A stretch of 64,000 bases of DNA from the NCBI GenBank assembly GCA_023456105.1, contig JAEYAO010000100.1, positions 123,700 through 187,699 on the forward strand. The letters are read 5' to 3'. This DNA comes from Pseudomonadota bacterium. GTDB taxonomy: Bacteria > Pseudomonadota > Alphaproteobacteria > Caulobacterales > Caulobacteraceae. Below, piece after piece: positions 8,973 through 18,288 of the stretch. A program made the position numbers and the translations under genes. Position 1 is the stretch's first letter, and the number at the start of each line of letters is the position of its first letter. Under the pieces are notes generated by a model, which worked only from the letters and a program-made list of their open reading frames with translations, was not told the origin of the DNA and did no database searches.

Positions 8973-9926
8973 TCAGACGTCGTAATCGAGGCCGAACTGG
9001 GCGTAGAGGGCGCGGCTGTCCTGCCATTTCGGATCGACCTTGACGGTCAGGAACAGGTGCACGGGCCGGTCCAGGAGCTCGGTCAGTTCCTCGCGCGCCT
9101 TCTGACCGATCCACTTCACGGTCTGGCCGCCCTTGCCCAGCACGATCGGACGCTGGCTTTCGCGCTCGACATAGATGGTCTGCTCGATCCGGGCGGAGCC
9201 GTCGCGCTTCTCCTCGAAACTGGTGGTCTCGACGGCCGCCGAATAAGGCAACTCCTCGTGGACGCGCAGATAGACCTTTTCGCGCGTGATCTCGGCCGCC
9301 AGAACGCGGATCGGCACGTCGGCGGACTGATCTTCCGGATAGAGCCAGGGCCCTTCCGGCATCGAACGGGCCAGTCGCGCCTTGAGGTCGTCCACGCCGT
9401 CGCCGCTCAAGGCGGAGATCATATAGACCTCTTCGTAGACGCCGGTTTCGAACAGCCGCTGCGACAGCGCCAGCAGAGTGTCGCGGCGCATGCCGTCGAT
9501 CTTGTTCAAGGCCAGGATGACCTTGGTCCCCGTCGCCTTCAGGTTGGCGATGATGGTTTCGGTGTCCTCGGCCGAGCGGCGGTCGGCCGCCGTGCCCTCG
9601 CGGCCCTCGGCGTCGATGTGCGATTGGGCGTCGATCAGATGCACCACCACGTCGGCGTCCTCGGCTCCGCCCCAGGCGGAGGCCACCATGGCGCGGTCCA
9701 GACGGCGGCGCGGGGTGAAGATGCCAGGCGTGTCCACCAGCACGATCTGGGCGTCGCCCTCGATGGCGATGCCGCGCACGGGAAAGCGCGTCGTCTGAAC
9801 CTTTTGCGTGACGATCGAGACCTTGGACCCGGTCAGCCGGTTCACCAGCGTGGACTTGCCGGCGTTCGGCGCGCCGATGATGGCGGCGAAGCCCGCGCGC
9901 TGGGTCTCAGGGTTAGTCTCGGTCAA
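8973..9926 (-). CDS. era: GTPase Era
   Basis: Essential GTPase that binds the 3' end of 16S rRNA and assists 30S maturation. It has 317 residues. G1 GAPNAGKS at residues 18-25, the G3 DTPGI motif and G4 NKID are visible, followed by a C-terminal KH domain (GKGGQTVKWIGQKA near residue 260). Its ATG overlaps the rnc stop by four bases (ATGA), indicating translational coupling, and links it to the RNase III that releases its rRNA substrate. Confidence 0.97.
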   Translation of the reverse strand: MTETNPETQRAGFAAIIGAPNAGKSTLVNRLTGSKVSIVTQKVQTTRFPVRGIAIEGDAQIVLVDTPGIFTPRRRLDRAMVASAWGGAEDADVVVHLIDAQSHIDAEGREGTAADRRSAEDTETIIANLKATGTKVILALNKIDGMRRDTLLALSQRLFETGVYEEVYMISALSGDGVDDLKARLARSMPEGPWLYPEDQSADVPIRVLAAEITREKVYLRVHEELPYSAAVETTSFEEKRDGSARIEQTIYVERESQRPIVLGKGGQTVKWIGQKAREELTELLDRPVHLFLTVKVDPKWQDSRALYAQFGLDYDV

Positions 9927-10633
9927 ATCACGCCTTCTCTCTGCAGCATGGCGACGGCGGCCGCCTTTTCCGCGTCCTGACGCGAACGCCCCCTGGCGGT
10001 CAAGGGCGCCACGCCCTCAACCAAGACTTCAACCGTGAAGGTCGGAGCGTGATCCGAGCCCGTGCGGTCGGTCACCCGATAGCTGGGCAGCGGCCGACCC
10101 TGCCCTTGCGCCCACTCCTGCAAGGCGGACTTGGGATTGGTGAGTTCGCGCGACGACGGCGCAGCCAACTCCTCGGCCCAGGCGGCGGCGAAGACGGTGC
10201 GCGCAGCGTCCAGCCCGGCATCCAGAAAGACGGCGGCCAGGATCGCCTCGACGGCGTCGGCGATCACCCCGGCCTTGCGGCGCCCGCCCGTCTTGGTCTC
10301 TCCGGCGGACAGGCGCAGTGCTGGACCAACGCCCCAAGCCTCGCCGACGCGGGCGCAGGCGGCCTTGTCGACAAGGGCGTGCAGGCGCGCCGACAACTGC
10401 CCCTCGTCCGCCAGCGGATAGTCCGCCGAAAGACGCTCGGCGGTTAGCAGGCCCAGCACCCGGTCGCCCAGGAACTCCAGCCGCTCGTTGTCGCGCGGAC
10501 CGTGCGCCCCGGGGGCGGCCCCCTCGCCCACGCTGGCGTGGGTCAGGGCGCGCTCCAGCAGCGCTCGGTCGCGGAAGACGTGGCCGATGCGGCGCTGCAG
10601 CGCCTCGACCGCCTCTGCCCTGATGTTGGCCAT
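9923..10633 (-). CDS. rnc: Ribonuclease III
   Basis: Double-strand-specific endonuclease that processes rRNA precursors and structured mRNAs. It has 236 residues from ATG at 10633. The family signature NERLEFLGD lies at residues 49-57, the second acidic cluster in DAVEAILAAVFLD about 60 residues later, and a C-terminal double-stranded RNA-binding domain spans about 160-236. The frame is open upstream through lepB, but the ATG at 10633 shares its A with the lepB stop (TGATG), which fixes the start. It is the middle gene of lepB-rnc-era, a widely conserved trio. Confidence 0.96.
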   Translation of the reverse strand: MANIRAEAVEALQRRIGHVFRDRALLERALTHASVGEGAAPGAHGPRDNERLEFLGDRVLGLLTAERLSADYPLADEGQLSARLHALVDKAACARVGEAWGVGPALRLSAGETKTGGRRKAGVIADAVEAILAAVFLDAGLDAARTVFAAAWAEELAAPSSRELTNPKSALQEWAQGQGRPLPSYRVTDRTGSDHAPTFTVEVLVEGVAPLTARGRSRQDAEKAAAVAMLQREGVI

Positions 10634-11520
10634 CAGTGCAGACGGTTGAAGAAGCGATCCAGCCGCACGTTGAACCACGTGCCGGGGTTCCACAGCGAGG
10701 CGCCCGGTTTCCACGAGAACAGGATCACCTGCGCCTTGCCGACGAGATTCTCTTCCGGCACTAGCCCGACGCCGCTGGACTGCTCGACGCGGCTGTCGAT
10801 CGAATTGTCGCGGTTGTCGCCCATCATGAAGTAGAAGCCAGCCGGCACCTCGTAGACGGGCGTGTCGTCCAGATCCCCGCCGGGGCCGAAGTCCTGGGTC
10901 ATGAAGGTGCGGCCGCCGGGCAGGGTCTCGCGCGCCTGCACCACGGGGCGCGGGCCGAAGATGTCGTTGATCTCGCCCTGGCGCACCACCACGTCGTCGA
11001 CCGGCTGGCCGTTGATGTGCAGCTTGTTGGCGATCATCTGGATGCGGTCGCCCGGCAGGCCGATCACGCGCTTGATGAAGTCGGTCTTGTCGTCGCGCGG
11101 CAGCTTGAACACCACGATGTCGCCGCGCTGCGGGGCCTTGCCCATGATGCGGCCGTCGAAGATCGGCGGGCTGAACGGAATGGAATGGCGCGAATAGCCG
11201 TAGGACCATTTGGACACCACGATGTAGTCGCCCTCGTAGAGGTTGGGCTCCATCGAGGCCGACGGGATGGTGAAGGGCTGGAACAGGAAGATCCGCAGCA
11301 CCATGGCGATCAGCAAGGCGAAGACGATGGTCTTGACGACCTCGGCGGTCTCGCTGCCGGCCTTGCCCGCGGCCTCGCGGCGGCGCGCCTTGCGGTCGAA
11401 CACCGGCTGGTCGCTCTCAGAACGCGCCGCGCTTGCCGGCATGTCGGCTTCGGATGCGGCGAACGCCTGTTCCGGGGTCGGGTCGGAGGCCGCCCCGTGG
11501 GGCTTGCGGTCGTCGCTCAT
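10633..11520 (-). CDS. lepB: Signal peptidase I
   Basis: Inner-membrane protease that removes signal peptides of exported proteins. It has 295 residues from ATG at 11520. A charged cytoplasmic N-terminus of about 60 residues precedes one membrane helix (about 62-82). The catalytic Ser is in PSASM (S89), and the general base Lys is in the later FIKRVIGLPGD motif, followed by the GDNRDNSIDSR box. Compared with E. coli LepB there is only one N-terminal membrane helix, as usual in alphaproteobacteria. It lies 60 bases downstream of acpS and overlaps rnc by one base. Confidence 0.95.
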   Translation of the reverse strand: MSDDRKPHGAASDPTPEQAFAASEADMPASAARSESDQPVFDRKARRREAAGKAGSETAEVVKTIVFALLIAMVLRIFLFQPFTIPSASMEPNLYEGDYIVVSKWSYGYSRHSIPFSPPIFDGRIMGKAPQRGDIVVFKLPRDDKTDFIKRVIGLPGDRIQMIANKLHINGQPVDDVVVRQGEINDIFGPRPVVQARETLPGGRTFMTQDFGPGGDLDDTPVYEVPAGFYFMMGDNRDNSIDSRVEQSSGVGLVPEENLVGKAQVILFSWKPGASLWNPGTWFNVRLDRFFNRLH

Positions 11521-11580
11521 GCGGTTCTTGAAATCCTTCGCCGCCTTCAACGGCGGTCGTGTGCGACGCCTATAGCGGGA

Positions 11581-11982
11581 TTACGACACCGGCAAGGCTT
11601 CGATCACTACGAAGGCCAAGGCGTAGGGGTGTTCGTCGGAAAGGGTGAGATGGATACGTGGCTGGTGACCAGCGGGCGTCAATCGCGCCAGATGCTCGGC
11701 CGCATGGCCGGTCAGGGCCATCGTCGGCTGGCCCGAGCGCAGGTTCACCACCCCCATGTCGCGCCAATAGACGTCGGCGCGCATGCCGGTGCCCAGCGCC
11801 TTGGCGCAGGCCTCCTTGGCGGCGAATCGCTTGGCGTAGCTCCAGGCCGGATCGGGCTTGCGGTCCGATCGCGTGCGCTCCAGCTCGGTGAAGCATCGCC
11901 GCTTGAAGCGGTCGCCGAAACGATCCAGCGACGCCTGGATGCGGCGGATGTCCGACAGGTCCGCGCCAACGCCGATGATCAT
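11581..11982 (-). CDS. acpS: Holo-[acyl-carrier-protein] synthase
   Basis: Transfers 4'-phosphopantetheine from CoA to acyl carrier protein, activating fatty-acid synthesis. It has 133 residues. The Mg-binding D8 lies in GVGADLSD and E57 in the [14 protein letters not shown] motif, both diagnostic. The start ATG overlaps the pdxJ stop by four bases. The pdxJ-acpS-lepB-rnc-era order is a long-standing proteobacterial arrangement. Confidence 0.95.
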   Translation of the reverse strand: MIIGVGADLSDIRRIQASLDRFGDRFKRRCFTELERTRSDRKPDPAWSYAKRFAAKEACAKALGTGMRADVYWRDMGVVNLRSGQPTMALTGHAAEHLARLTPAGHQPRIHLTLSDEHPYALAFVVIEALPVS

Positions 11983-12716
11983 GCCGCAGCGTCCATGGCG
12001 GCCCGCATCCGCCGGATGGCGGCGTCCAGACCAACGAAGATCGATTCACCGATCAGGAAGTGGCCGATGTTCAGCTCGCGCACCTCGGGGATCGCGAGCA
12101 TGCGCGGGGCGGTGTCGTAGTCCAGGCCGTGCCCGGCGTGGACCTCCAGGCCAAGGATGTCGGCCTGGGCGGCGGCGGCGACCAGGCGCTCGAACTCAAT
12201 CTCGCGCTCCCCGCCGGACAGGTGACAATAGCGGCCGGTGTGAAACTCCACCACCTGCGCTCCGACAGCCTTGGCCGCCTCGACCTGATCCTCGGCCGGT
12301 TCGATGAACAAGGACACCCGCACGCCGGCTTTGCTCAGCGCGCGCACGACCGGCGCGATGCGCGCCTCGTGTCCGGCGACCGCCAGCCCGCCTTCGGTCG
12401 TGACCTCCTCACGCCGTTCCGGCACCAGGCAGGCGGCATGCGGGCGGTGGCGCAGGGCGATGGCGAGCATCTCGTCGGTAACGGCCATCTCCAGGTTCAG
12501 GGGGCGACCCGCGCGGGCGCAGAGCGCGCTCAGCACGTCTATGTCGGCGTCCGTAATGTGCCTGCGGTCTTCGCGCAGATGCGCCGTGATTCCGTCAGCG
12601 CCTGCCGCCAGCGCCGTCTCGGCCGCTCGCACGGGGTCCGGATGAGCGCCGCCGCGCGCGTTCCGCACGGTCGCCACATGGTCGATGTTGACCCCCAGGC
12701 GGACCCGCTCGCGCAT
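11979..12716 (-). CDS. pdxJ: Pyridoxine 5'-phosphate synthase
   Basis: Condenses 1-deoxyxylulose-5-phosphate with 3-amino-2-oxopropyl phosphate in the DXP-dependent vitamin B6 pathway. It has 245 residues forming a TIM barrel; the opening [18 protein letters not shown] is nearly invariant in the family, and HLREDRRHI and the later [10 protein letters not shown] segment fit. The ATG shares one base with the pyrE stop (TGATG), so translation is probably coupled. Confidence 0.96.
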   Translation of the reverse strand: MRERVRLGVNIDHVATVRNARGGAHPDPVRAAETALAAGADGITAHLREDRRHITDADIDVLSALCARAGRPLNLEMAVTDEMLAIALRHRPHAACLVPERREEVTTEGGLAVAGHEARIAPVVRALSKAGVRVSLFIEPAEDQVEAAKAVGAQVVEFHTGRYCHLSGGEREIEFERLVAAAAQADILGLEVHAGHGLDYDTAPRMLAIPEVRELNIGHFLIGESIFVGLDAAIRRMRAAMDAAA

Positions 12717-13306
12717 CAGGCTGTCTTCGCCAGACGGCGGCTCCCGGGATCCTCGACCGGCAGCGCCGCGAGTTCAACCGGCAGGGCGTCGGCCGCATAG
12801 GCCGGCACCTCTAGCGCGGCCAGCGCGATCAAAGGCACGCCTACGTCGGCCTTGCTCCCGGACCGATCGACGATGCAGGCCGCGGCCATCACTTCGCCGC
12901 CAGCCGCTCTAATGGCTGCGATGCACTCGCGCGAGGACAAGCCCGTCGTGACGATGTCCTCGACCATCACGACCTTCTGGCCGGGCTCGACCGAGAAGCC
13001 GCGGCGCAGCTTGAACACGCCCCCTTCCCGCTCGACGTACATGGACGGGACGCCCAGATGCCGCGCCGTCTCGTAGCCGGGAATGATGCCGCCGACCGCC
13101 GGGGAGATGACCACGTCCACCGCGCCCGCAGCCGCCGTGATCTTGTCCGCCAGCGCCCTGCACAGCCGTTCGCAGCGGCGCGCGTCCATGAAGACGAGGT
13201 TCTTCTGCAGAAAGACCGGGCTGTGCAGGCCCGAGGACAGGACGAAATGGCCCTCGCGCAGCGCGTTGGCCTGGCGGAACTCGTTCAGGACGTCTTCGGT
13301 GTTCAT
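12716..13306 (-). CDS. pyrE: Orotate phosphoribosyltransferase
   Basis: Makes orotidine-5'-monophosphate from orotate and PRPP in de novo pyrimidine synthesis. It has 196 residues. The PRPP-binding loop [14 protein letters not shown] is present at about residues 112-125, and the opening [10 protein letters not shown] matches the OPRTase N-terminus. It lies 41 bases downstream of rsh on the same strand. The C-terminal tail after residue 165 is Ala/Leu rich and not clearly conserved. Confidence 0.94.
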   Translation of the reverse strand: MNTEDVLNEFRQANALREGHFVLSSGLHSPVFLQKNLVFMDARRCERLCRALADKITAAAGAVDVVISPAVGGIIPGYETARHLGVPSMYVEREGGVFKLRRGFSVEPGQKVVMVEDIVTTGLSSRECIAAIRAAGGEVMAAACIVDRSGSKADVGVPLIALAALEVPAYAADALPVELAALPVEDPGSRRLAKTA

Positions 13307-13347
13307 GACCCCGCTCTAGCGCCTTCGCGCGCGGCGTTGAAGCCCGT

Positions 13348-15630
13348 TCAGCCCCGAACCCGGTCTACGGCGTCCACCGAGGGGTTGGCGCGCAGGGCCG
13401 CGACGATGGTTGTGGCGTGCTTGGCGTCCTCGACCTCGACATCCACCATGACGTCAAAGAAGTCCTGCTGCCGGTGCGCCAGCGACAGGTTGATGATGTT
13501 GCCGCCCGCCTGACCGATCAGGGTCGCCACCTCGCCCAGCACCCCCGGCGCGTTACGCATGGTGGCCTGAAGCCGCACAGCGGCGACCGCCTCGGTCTCG
13601 GCCTGCGGCGTCCACTGCAGATCGTGCCAGACGGAGTCGTCGTCGGCGAAGCTCGCCAGGGTCTGGCAGTCGATGGTGTGAACCGTGAGGCCCGCGTCCG
13701 GCTCCAGGATGCCGACAATGCGGTCTCCCGGCACAGGCGTGCAGCATTGGCCGAAATGCATGGTGACGCCGGGCGTCAGGCCGCCGCCCCGCACGAACAG
13801 CCGAGCCTTGGAGCTTTCGATCCGCTGCTTCTCGGGCCCGCCGCGCAGACGGGGAGCGAGGGCCGGAAAGAGGGTCTCCGCCACCGCCGCTGGCGACAGG
13901 CGGCCTCGCCCCAACCCCTCGAACAGGTCGTCCTCGCTTGCAACGGCCAGCGTCTCGAGAACCGGCTTCAGCGACAGGTCGGCCAGCGCCTTGTCCACCC
14001 GGCTCAGCGTCTGCTCCAGCGCCGCGCGACCCAGGCGGATGAACTCGCCGCGTTCGTTGGTGCGGATATGCCGGCGGATGGCGGACCGCGCGCGCCCGGT
14101 CACCGTCAGGTTGCGCCAGTCGGCCGGGGCCTCGCGCTTCGCTCCACGGATGATCTCGACCACGTCGCCGTTCTGCAGCGGCGTTCGCATGGGCTTCAGT
14201 TCGCCGTTGATCTTCACCCCCACGGCCGTGTCACCGACCTCGGTGTGCACCGCATAGGCGAAATCCAGCGGCATGCCGCCGCGCGGCAGGGTGATCAGCG
14301 CGCCCTTGGGCGTGAACACGAAGACCTGGTCGAGATACATCTCCAGCTTGGCGTGCTCGACCCAGTCCTCGCCGCCCTCGCCGTGCTCGATCACCTGCAC
14401 CAGATGGCGCAGGTTCTGCAGCGGATCGCGTCCGCCGTCGGCCTGCATGGCTTCGCGGTCCAAGCCGTAGGACTGGTTCTTGTAGGACCAGTGCGCCGCC
14501 ACCCCGTCCTCGGCCACGCGGTTCATGGCGTCGGTGCGGATCTGCATTTCGATGCGCAGGCCCGACGGACCCACGACCGTTGTGTGCAGCGAGCGGTAGT
14601 TGTTCGACTTGGGTGTCGAGATGAAGTCCTTGAACCGCTCCGGCACCATCGGCCAGGCGCGGTGAATGATACCCAGCGCCCGGTAGCAGTCGTCCTCGGC
14701 ATCCACCAGCACGCGGAAGCCGTAGATGTCGGACAGGGACGAAAAGCCGACCGACTTCCTCTGCAGCTTTCTCCAGATGGAATACGGCGTCTTCTGCCGG
14801 CCCTTCACCTGCGCCGGGATGCCGCCTTCGGCCAGCACCCGCTCGACCTCTGAGGACACGCCCTCGATGGCGCGGCCGTGCTCAAGCTTCAAGGCCTCCA
14901 GCCTGCGCTCGATGGCGGTGCGGGCCGTAGGGTTCAGGTGCTCGAACGCCAGCTCCTCCAGCTCGGAGGCGATGGAGTGGATGCCGATCGATCGGCCGAG
15001 CGGCGCATAGACCTCCAGCGTCTCGCGGCTGATGCGCTCGCGCTTCTCCGGCTTGACGAAATGGAGCGTGCGCATGTTGTGCAGGCGGTCGGCCAGCTTC
15101 ACCAGCAGCACGCGCACGTCGCGGCTGATGGCCAGGATGAACTTGCGCAGGTTCTCGGCCTGGCGCGTCCGCTCGGCCTGAAGCTCCAGCCGGCTTAGCT
15201 TGGTCACGCCCTCGACAAGGCCGGCGATCTCCTCGCCGAACATGCCGGCGATGTCGTCGCGGGTGGCGGAGGTGTCCTCCACCACGTCGTGCAGCAGGGC
15301 GGTGATGATGGTGGCGGTGTCCAGCCGATAGTCGGTCAGGATGCCGGCCACCTGGATCGGATGGGCGAAGTAGGGATCGCCCGAAGCCCGCAGCTGCGAG
15401 CCGTGCATCTTCATCGCATAAACGTAGGCGCGGTTCAGCGCGGCTTCGTCGGCGGTGGGGTCATAGGCCTTTACGGCTTCGATCAGCTCGAACTGACGCA
15501 GGATCGGCGCGCGCTTCGCAGGCGCTCCGCCGTCCGTCAGTCGGATGGTGTCCGCAAGAGCAGGCGCCGGCGGGGCCGCGTCGGTCCGCGCCGGCAGAAT
15601 GGTGACGCCAGATGACCCGTCGGGGGTCAG
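13348..15630 (-). CDS. rsh: Bifunctional (p)ppGpp synthetase/hydrolase (RSH), apparent CTG start
   Basis: Sole long RelA/SpoT homologue type of alphaproteobacteria, controlling (p)ppGpp levels. The first ATG (15414) would give 688 residues and cut off homologous N-terminal sequence: upstream in the same frame I read [16 protein letters not shown] and [13 protein letters not shown], typical of the family. No ATG, GTG or TTG exists upstream in this frame. CTG at 15630 has AGGAGG seven bases before it and overlaps the rpoZ stop (CTGA), giving 760 residues. Domains by that numbering: HD hydrolase with LLHDVVEDT (H114-D115), synthetase ([20 protein letters not shown]), TGS (VFTPKG), C-terminal ACT. 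Both activities look intact. Confidence 0.88.
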   Translation of the reverse strand: MTPDGSSGVTILPARTDAAPPAPALADTIRLTDGGAPAKRAPILRQFELIEAVKAYDPTADEAALNRAYVYAMKMHGSQLRASGDPYFAHPIQVAGILTDYRLDTATIITALLHDVVEDTSATRDDIAGMFGEEIAGLVEGVTKLSRLELQAERTRQAENLRKFILAISRDVRVLLVKLADRLHNMRTLHFVKPEKRERISRETLEVYAPLGRSIGIHSIASELEELAFEHLNPTARTAIERRLEALKLEHGRAIEGVSSEVERVLAEGGIPAQVKGRQKTPYSIWRKLQRKSVGFSSLSDIYGFRVLVDAEDDCYRALGIIHRAWPMVPERFKDFISTPKSNNYRSLHTTVVGPSGLRIEMQIRTDAMNRVAEDGVAAHWSYKNQSYGLDREAMQADGGRDPLQNLRHLVQVIEHGEGGEDWVEHAKLEMYLDQVFVFTPKGALITLPRGGMPLDFAYAVHTEVGDTAVGVKINGELKPMRTPLQNGDVVEIIRGAKREAPADWRNLTVTGRARSAIRRHIRTNERGEFIRLGRAALEQTLSRVDKALADLSLKPVLETLAVASEDDLFEGLGRGRLSPAAVAETLFPALAPRLRGGPEKQRIESSKARLFVRGGGLTPGVTMHFGQCCTPVPGDRIVGILEPDAGLTVHTIDCQTLASFADDDSVWHDLQWTPQAETEAVAAVRLQATMRNAPGVLGEVATLIGQAGGNIINLSLAHRQQDFFDVMVDVEVEDAKHATTIVAALRANPSVDAVDRVRG

Positions 15631-15986
15631 TAGCGCTCCTCCTGGCCGCCTTCCTTGTCGCTTTGCAGCGCGCGGATCAATTCGGCCTCGGACATGTTCA
15701 TGTGCTGCGGCTCGGCCAGCAGAGCCACTGTCTCGGCCTCGTCCTCGGCCTCGGTGCGCTCGTCGACGCGCTGCAGGTTGGTGATGATGGTTTCGCGCAG
15801 TTCGTCGGGACGAACGGTGTCTTCGGCCACTTCGCGCAGGGCCACGACCGGGTTCTTGTCGTTGTCGCGGTCGAGCGTCAGGGCCGCGCCGTTGGCGATG
15901 CTGCGGGCGCGGTGACCGGCCAGCAGAACCAGGCCGAAGCGGTTCGGGACCTTCTCGATGCAGTCTTCGACGGTGACGCGGGCCAT
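15627..15986 (-). CDS. rpoZ: DNA-directed RNA polymerase omega subunit
   Basis: Small RNA polymerase subunit that helps assemble beta-prime; in proteobacteria it contributes to a ppGpp site. It has 119 residues from ATG at 15986. The start [17 protein letters not shown], the [15 protein letters not shown] motif and the acidic alphaproteobacterial C-terminal extension are clear. The last codons (QEERY) also carry the AGGAGG ribosome-binding site for rsh. Upstream, a TTGACG hexamer (16049-16054, minus strand) and a palindrome acaggagcctgt at 16029-16040 may mark promoter or operator, but I cannot place a good -10. Confidence 0.96.
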   Translation of the reverse strand: MARVTVEDCIEKVPNRFGLVLLAGHRARSIANGAALTLDRDNDKNPVVALREVAEDTVRPDELRETIITNLQRVDERTEAEDEAETVALLAEPQHMNMSEAELIRALQSDKEGGQEERY

Positions 15987-16073
15987 GACAATCCTTCGGA
16001 CGCGGGTGAAGAGTCGCGTCAAATACAGACAGGAGCCTGTTTTTGCAACGTCAAGGCGGCGGAAGTGCGGCCC

Positions 16074-16631
16074 TCAGACCGCGCGGGCGTCACGCCCCAC
16101 CAAGGCCTCCCGCGCCAAGTCGCCGGCGCGCGAGTTCAAATCCGGATGACGCCAGGCCGGGGCGATCTCGGCCAGGGGTCCCATGACGAACAGCCGTTCG
16201 GCCGCGCGCGGGTGCGGCAGGATCAGCCCGCCGAAATCCCCGCTCAGCCGTCCATAGGCGACGAGATCGAGGTCCAGCGTGCGAGGCGCGTTGCGTGCGC
16301 CGCGTCTGCGGCCGAACGCATCCTCTATCCGTCCGAGCACAGACATGACGCCCGGCGCGTCCAGATCGGTCTGCACGACGGCGACCCCGTTCAGGAACGG
16401 CGGGTCCGATGGATCGGGCCAGGCCTGAGACGTCCACCAGGACGAACGCGCCGTCACGTCCAGCCCCTCCGGACGGAAGCGCGCCAGCGCGGCCTCCAGC
16501 GCCTCATGGCAGGACGACCACGCCCCCTTGTCATTGCAGCCGAGCGCCACGATGACTGCCTTCTCCAAATCCGACTCGTCGAACGCGACAGCGGCCGTCG
16601 CGGGATCGGGATCTTTCGCTTCGCCGGACAT
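16074..16631 (-). CDS. folK: 2-amino-4-hydroxy-6-hydroxymethyldihydropteridine pyrophosphokinase
   Basis: Folate pathway enzyme that pyrophosphorylates 6-hydroxymethyldihydropterin before condensation with p-aminobenzoate. From ATG at 16631 it has 185 residues; AAGGG lies seven bases upstream. ATG at 16637 is an alternative. The opening VIVALGCNDKG corresponds to the family's ALGSNLG, and the signature APRTLDLDLVAYG with the metal-binding DLDL is intact. It is head-to-head with the NYN gene, whose ATG (16636) is only four bases away, so the translation signals of the two overlap. It lies upstream of rpoZ on the same strand, 87 bases apart. Confidence 0.92.
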   Translation of the reverse strand: MSGEAKDPDPATAAVAFDESDLEKAVIVALGCNDKGAWSSCHEALEAALARFRPEGLDVTARSSWWTSQAWPDPSDPPFLNGVAVVQTDLDAPGVMSVLGRIEDAFGRRRGARNAPRTLDLDLVAYGRLSGDFGGLILPHPRAAERLFVMGPLAEIAPAWRHPDLNSRAGDLAREALVGRDARAV

Positions 16632-16635
16632 CGCC

Positions 16636-17172
16636 ATGCCCTTCCACTCCAACGACCGGCTCGCGGTCTTTATCGACGGCGCCAACCTCTATTCCGCAGC
16701 CCGCGCCCTGCATCAGGAGTTGGACTTCCGGCGCATGCTGGACTGGTTCAACGCCCGTTCGCGGCTGGTGAGAGCCAGTTATTACACGGCGGTGGTCGAG
16801 GGCGAAGAGTTCTCGGCGGTGCGGCCGCTGGTGGACTGGCTGGGCTACAACGGCTTTTCCGTCGTCACCAAGCCGACCAAGCGCGTCACGGACGCACAGG
16901 GCCACAGCCGGCTGAAGGGGAACATGGACATCGAGATTGCAGTGGACATGCTGGAGCTGGCTCCGCACATCGACCACGCGGTGCTGTTCTCCGGCGACGG
17001 CGACTTCCGACGCCTGGTGGAGGCGGTGCAGCGGCGCGGCGTCCGCGTCACCGTCGTCTCGACCCTGAAGACCCAGCCGCCGCAGATCGCCGACGAATTG
17101 CGCCGCCAGGCCGACCACTACCTCGATCTCGCCGACCTCACGGCCGAGTTCGGCCGGATAAAGAGCGCCTGA
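16636..17172 (+). CDS. NYN domain (LabA/DUF88 family) putative RNase
   Basis: Predicted 178 residues from ATG at 16636. The PIN-like NYN fold is shown by RLAVFIDGANLYSA (acidic D14, N17), KGNMDIEIAVDML in the middle and FSGDGDFRRLVEAVQRRG, which supply the usual four acidic metal-binding residues. Family members are thought to act as RNA nucleases; the substrate here is unknown. The gene is two bases from the downstream uracil-DNA glycosylase and surely co-transcribed with it. The frame is open further upstream, antisense to folK, but alignment of the family N-terminus favours this start. Confidence 0.87.
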   Translation: MPFHSNDRLAVFIDGANLYSAARALHQELDFRRMLDWFNARSRLVRASYYTAVVEGEEFSAVRPLVDWLGYNGFSVVTKPTKRVTDAQGHSRLKGNMDIEIAVDMLELAPHIDHAVLFSGDGDFRRLVEAVQRRGVRVTVVSTLKTQPPQIADELRRQADHYLDLADLTAEFGRIKSA

Positions 17173-17174
17173 GC

Positions 17175-17813
17175 ATGAGCCTGACCCCCGAGCCGCCTCG
17201 CGATTGTCCCCGCTGTCCGCGCTTGGTCGCCTATCGGCAGGAGAACGCCCGCCAGAACCCCGACTGGTTCAACGGCCCGGCTCCCTCCTTCGGCGACCCG
17301 GATGCGCGGCTGCTGGTGGCGGGACTTGCCCCCGGCCGCATGGGCGCCAACCGGACGGGGCGCCCCTTCACCGGCGATCATGCCGGCTGGCTGCTGTATG
17401 AGACGCTGAAGAAGACCGGCTTCGCGCGGGGCGACTACGAGGCGCGTCTGGATGACACGCTGCAACTGGTGGACTGCATGGTGACCAACGCGGTGCGCTG
17501 CGCCCCGCCAGGCAACAAGCCGCTGCCGATCGAGGAGACGACTTGCAGGCCGTTCCTTATCGACCGGTTGGCCGCCCTGCCCCGCCTCAGGGTGATCGTG
17601 ACGCTGGGCGACGTGTCTCGCCGCAACATCCTGAAGGCGTTCGGGCGACCCGGCACGGCGATGCCGGCGGGCCATGGCGCGGAGGGCGAGGCCGGCGGCT
17701 ATGTCATCCTGAACAGCTATCACTGCTCGCGCCTCAACACGAACACCGGCCGTCTGACGCCCGAGATGTTCGAGGCGGTGTTCCGCAGGGCTAGGATACT
17801 GCTGGAGGCCTGA
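17175..17813 (+). CDS. Uracil-DNA glycosylase, family 5 (UDGb), iron-sulfur
   Basis: Removes uracil and some other deaminated bases from DNA. It has 212 residues. Four Cys at 11, 14, 109 and 124 have the spacing of the 4Fe-4S cluster of family 4/5 glycosylases. Motif A GLAPGRMGANRTGRPFTGD (residues 50-68) is family 5-like, lacking the usual polar catalytic residue of family 1. Motif B is YHCSRLNTNTGRLT, where H183 is expected. It starts two bases after the NYN gene and converges on smpB. Confidence 0.9.
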   Translation: MSLTPEPPRDCPRCPRLVAYRQENARQNPDWFNGPAPSFGDPDARLLVAGLAPGRMGANRTGRPFTGDHAGWLLYETLKKTGFARGDYEARLDDTLQLVDCMVTNAVRCAPPGNKPLPIEETTCRPFLIDRLAALPRLRVIVTLGDVSRRNILKAFGRPGTAMPAGHGAEGEAGGYVILNSYHCSRLNTNTGRLTPEMFEAVFRRARILLEA

Positions 17814-17817
17814 CCTC

Positions 17818-18288
17818 CTAGCCCCGCTCTTTCAGCAGCCGCGCCTTGTCGCGCTGCCAGTCGCGCTCGGCGGAGGCTTCACGCTTGTCGTGCAGCTTCT
17901 TGCCCTTGGCCAGCGCGATCTCGAGCTTGGCCTTGCCGTCTTCGTTCAGATAGAGGCGTAGGGGAATGATGGTCTGGCCGTCACGCTGGACCGCGCCGAT
18001 CAGGCGGTCGATCTGCTTTCTGTGCAGCAGCAGCTTACGCGGGCGGCGCGGCTCGTGGTTGAAGCGGTTGGCCTGCTTGTAGGGCGGGATGTCGGCGTTG
18101 ATCAGCACGATCTCGCGCCCTTCCACCGCCGCATAGCTCTCGGCGATGTTGGCCCGGCCGTCGCGCAGCGCCTTGATTTCGGTGCCGGTCAGCACCAGCC
18201 CCGCCTCGGTGTTATCCTCAAGGAAGTAGTCGAAGCGGGCGCGCCGGTTCTCGGCGATGGTTTTGGATTTGGGTTGAGACGCGGCCAT
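17818..18288 (-). CDS. smpB: SsrA-binding protein SmpB
   Basis: Binds tmRNA and delivers it to stalled ribosomes; its C-terminal tail occupies the empty mRNA channel. It has 156 residues from ATG at 18288. The family motifs [14 protein letters not shown] and [30 protein letters not shown] are intact, as is the basic tail with [15 protein letters not shown]. Its start shares one base with the dapA stop. The tmRNA gene itself lies 22 kb away in this window. Confidence 0.97.
   Translation of the reverse strand: MAASQPKSKTIAENRRARFDYFLEDNTEAGLVLTGTEIKALRDGRANIAESYAAVEGREIVLINADIPPYKQANRFNHEPRRPRKLLLHRKQIDRLIGAVQRDGQTIIPLRLYLNEDGKAKLEIALAKGKKLHDKREASAERDWQRDKARLLKERG

Noticed and set aside
15612..17813. 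Over-700-codon plus-strand frame covering rpoZ, folK and the glycosylase gene
   Set aside because: Only the last 212 residues are a real protein; the remainder runs antisense to rpoZ and folK and through the NYN gene in a wrong frame.
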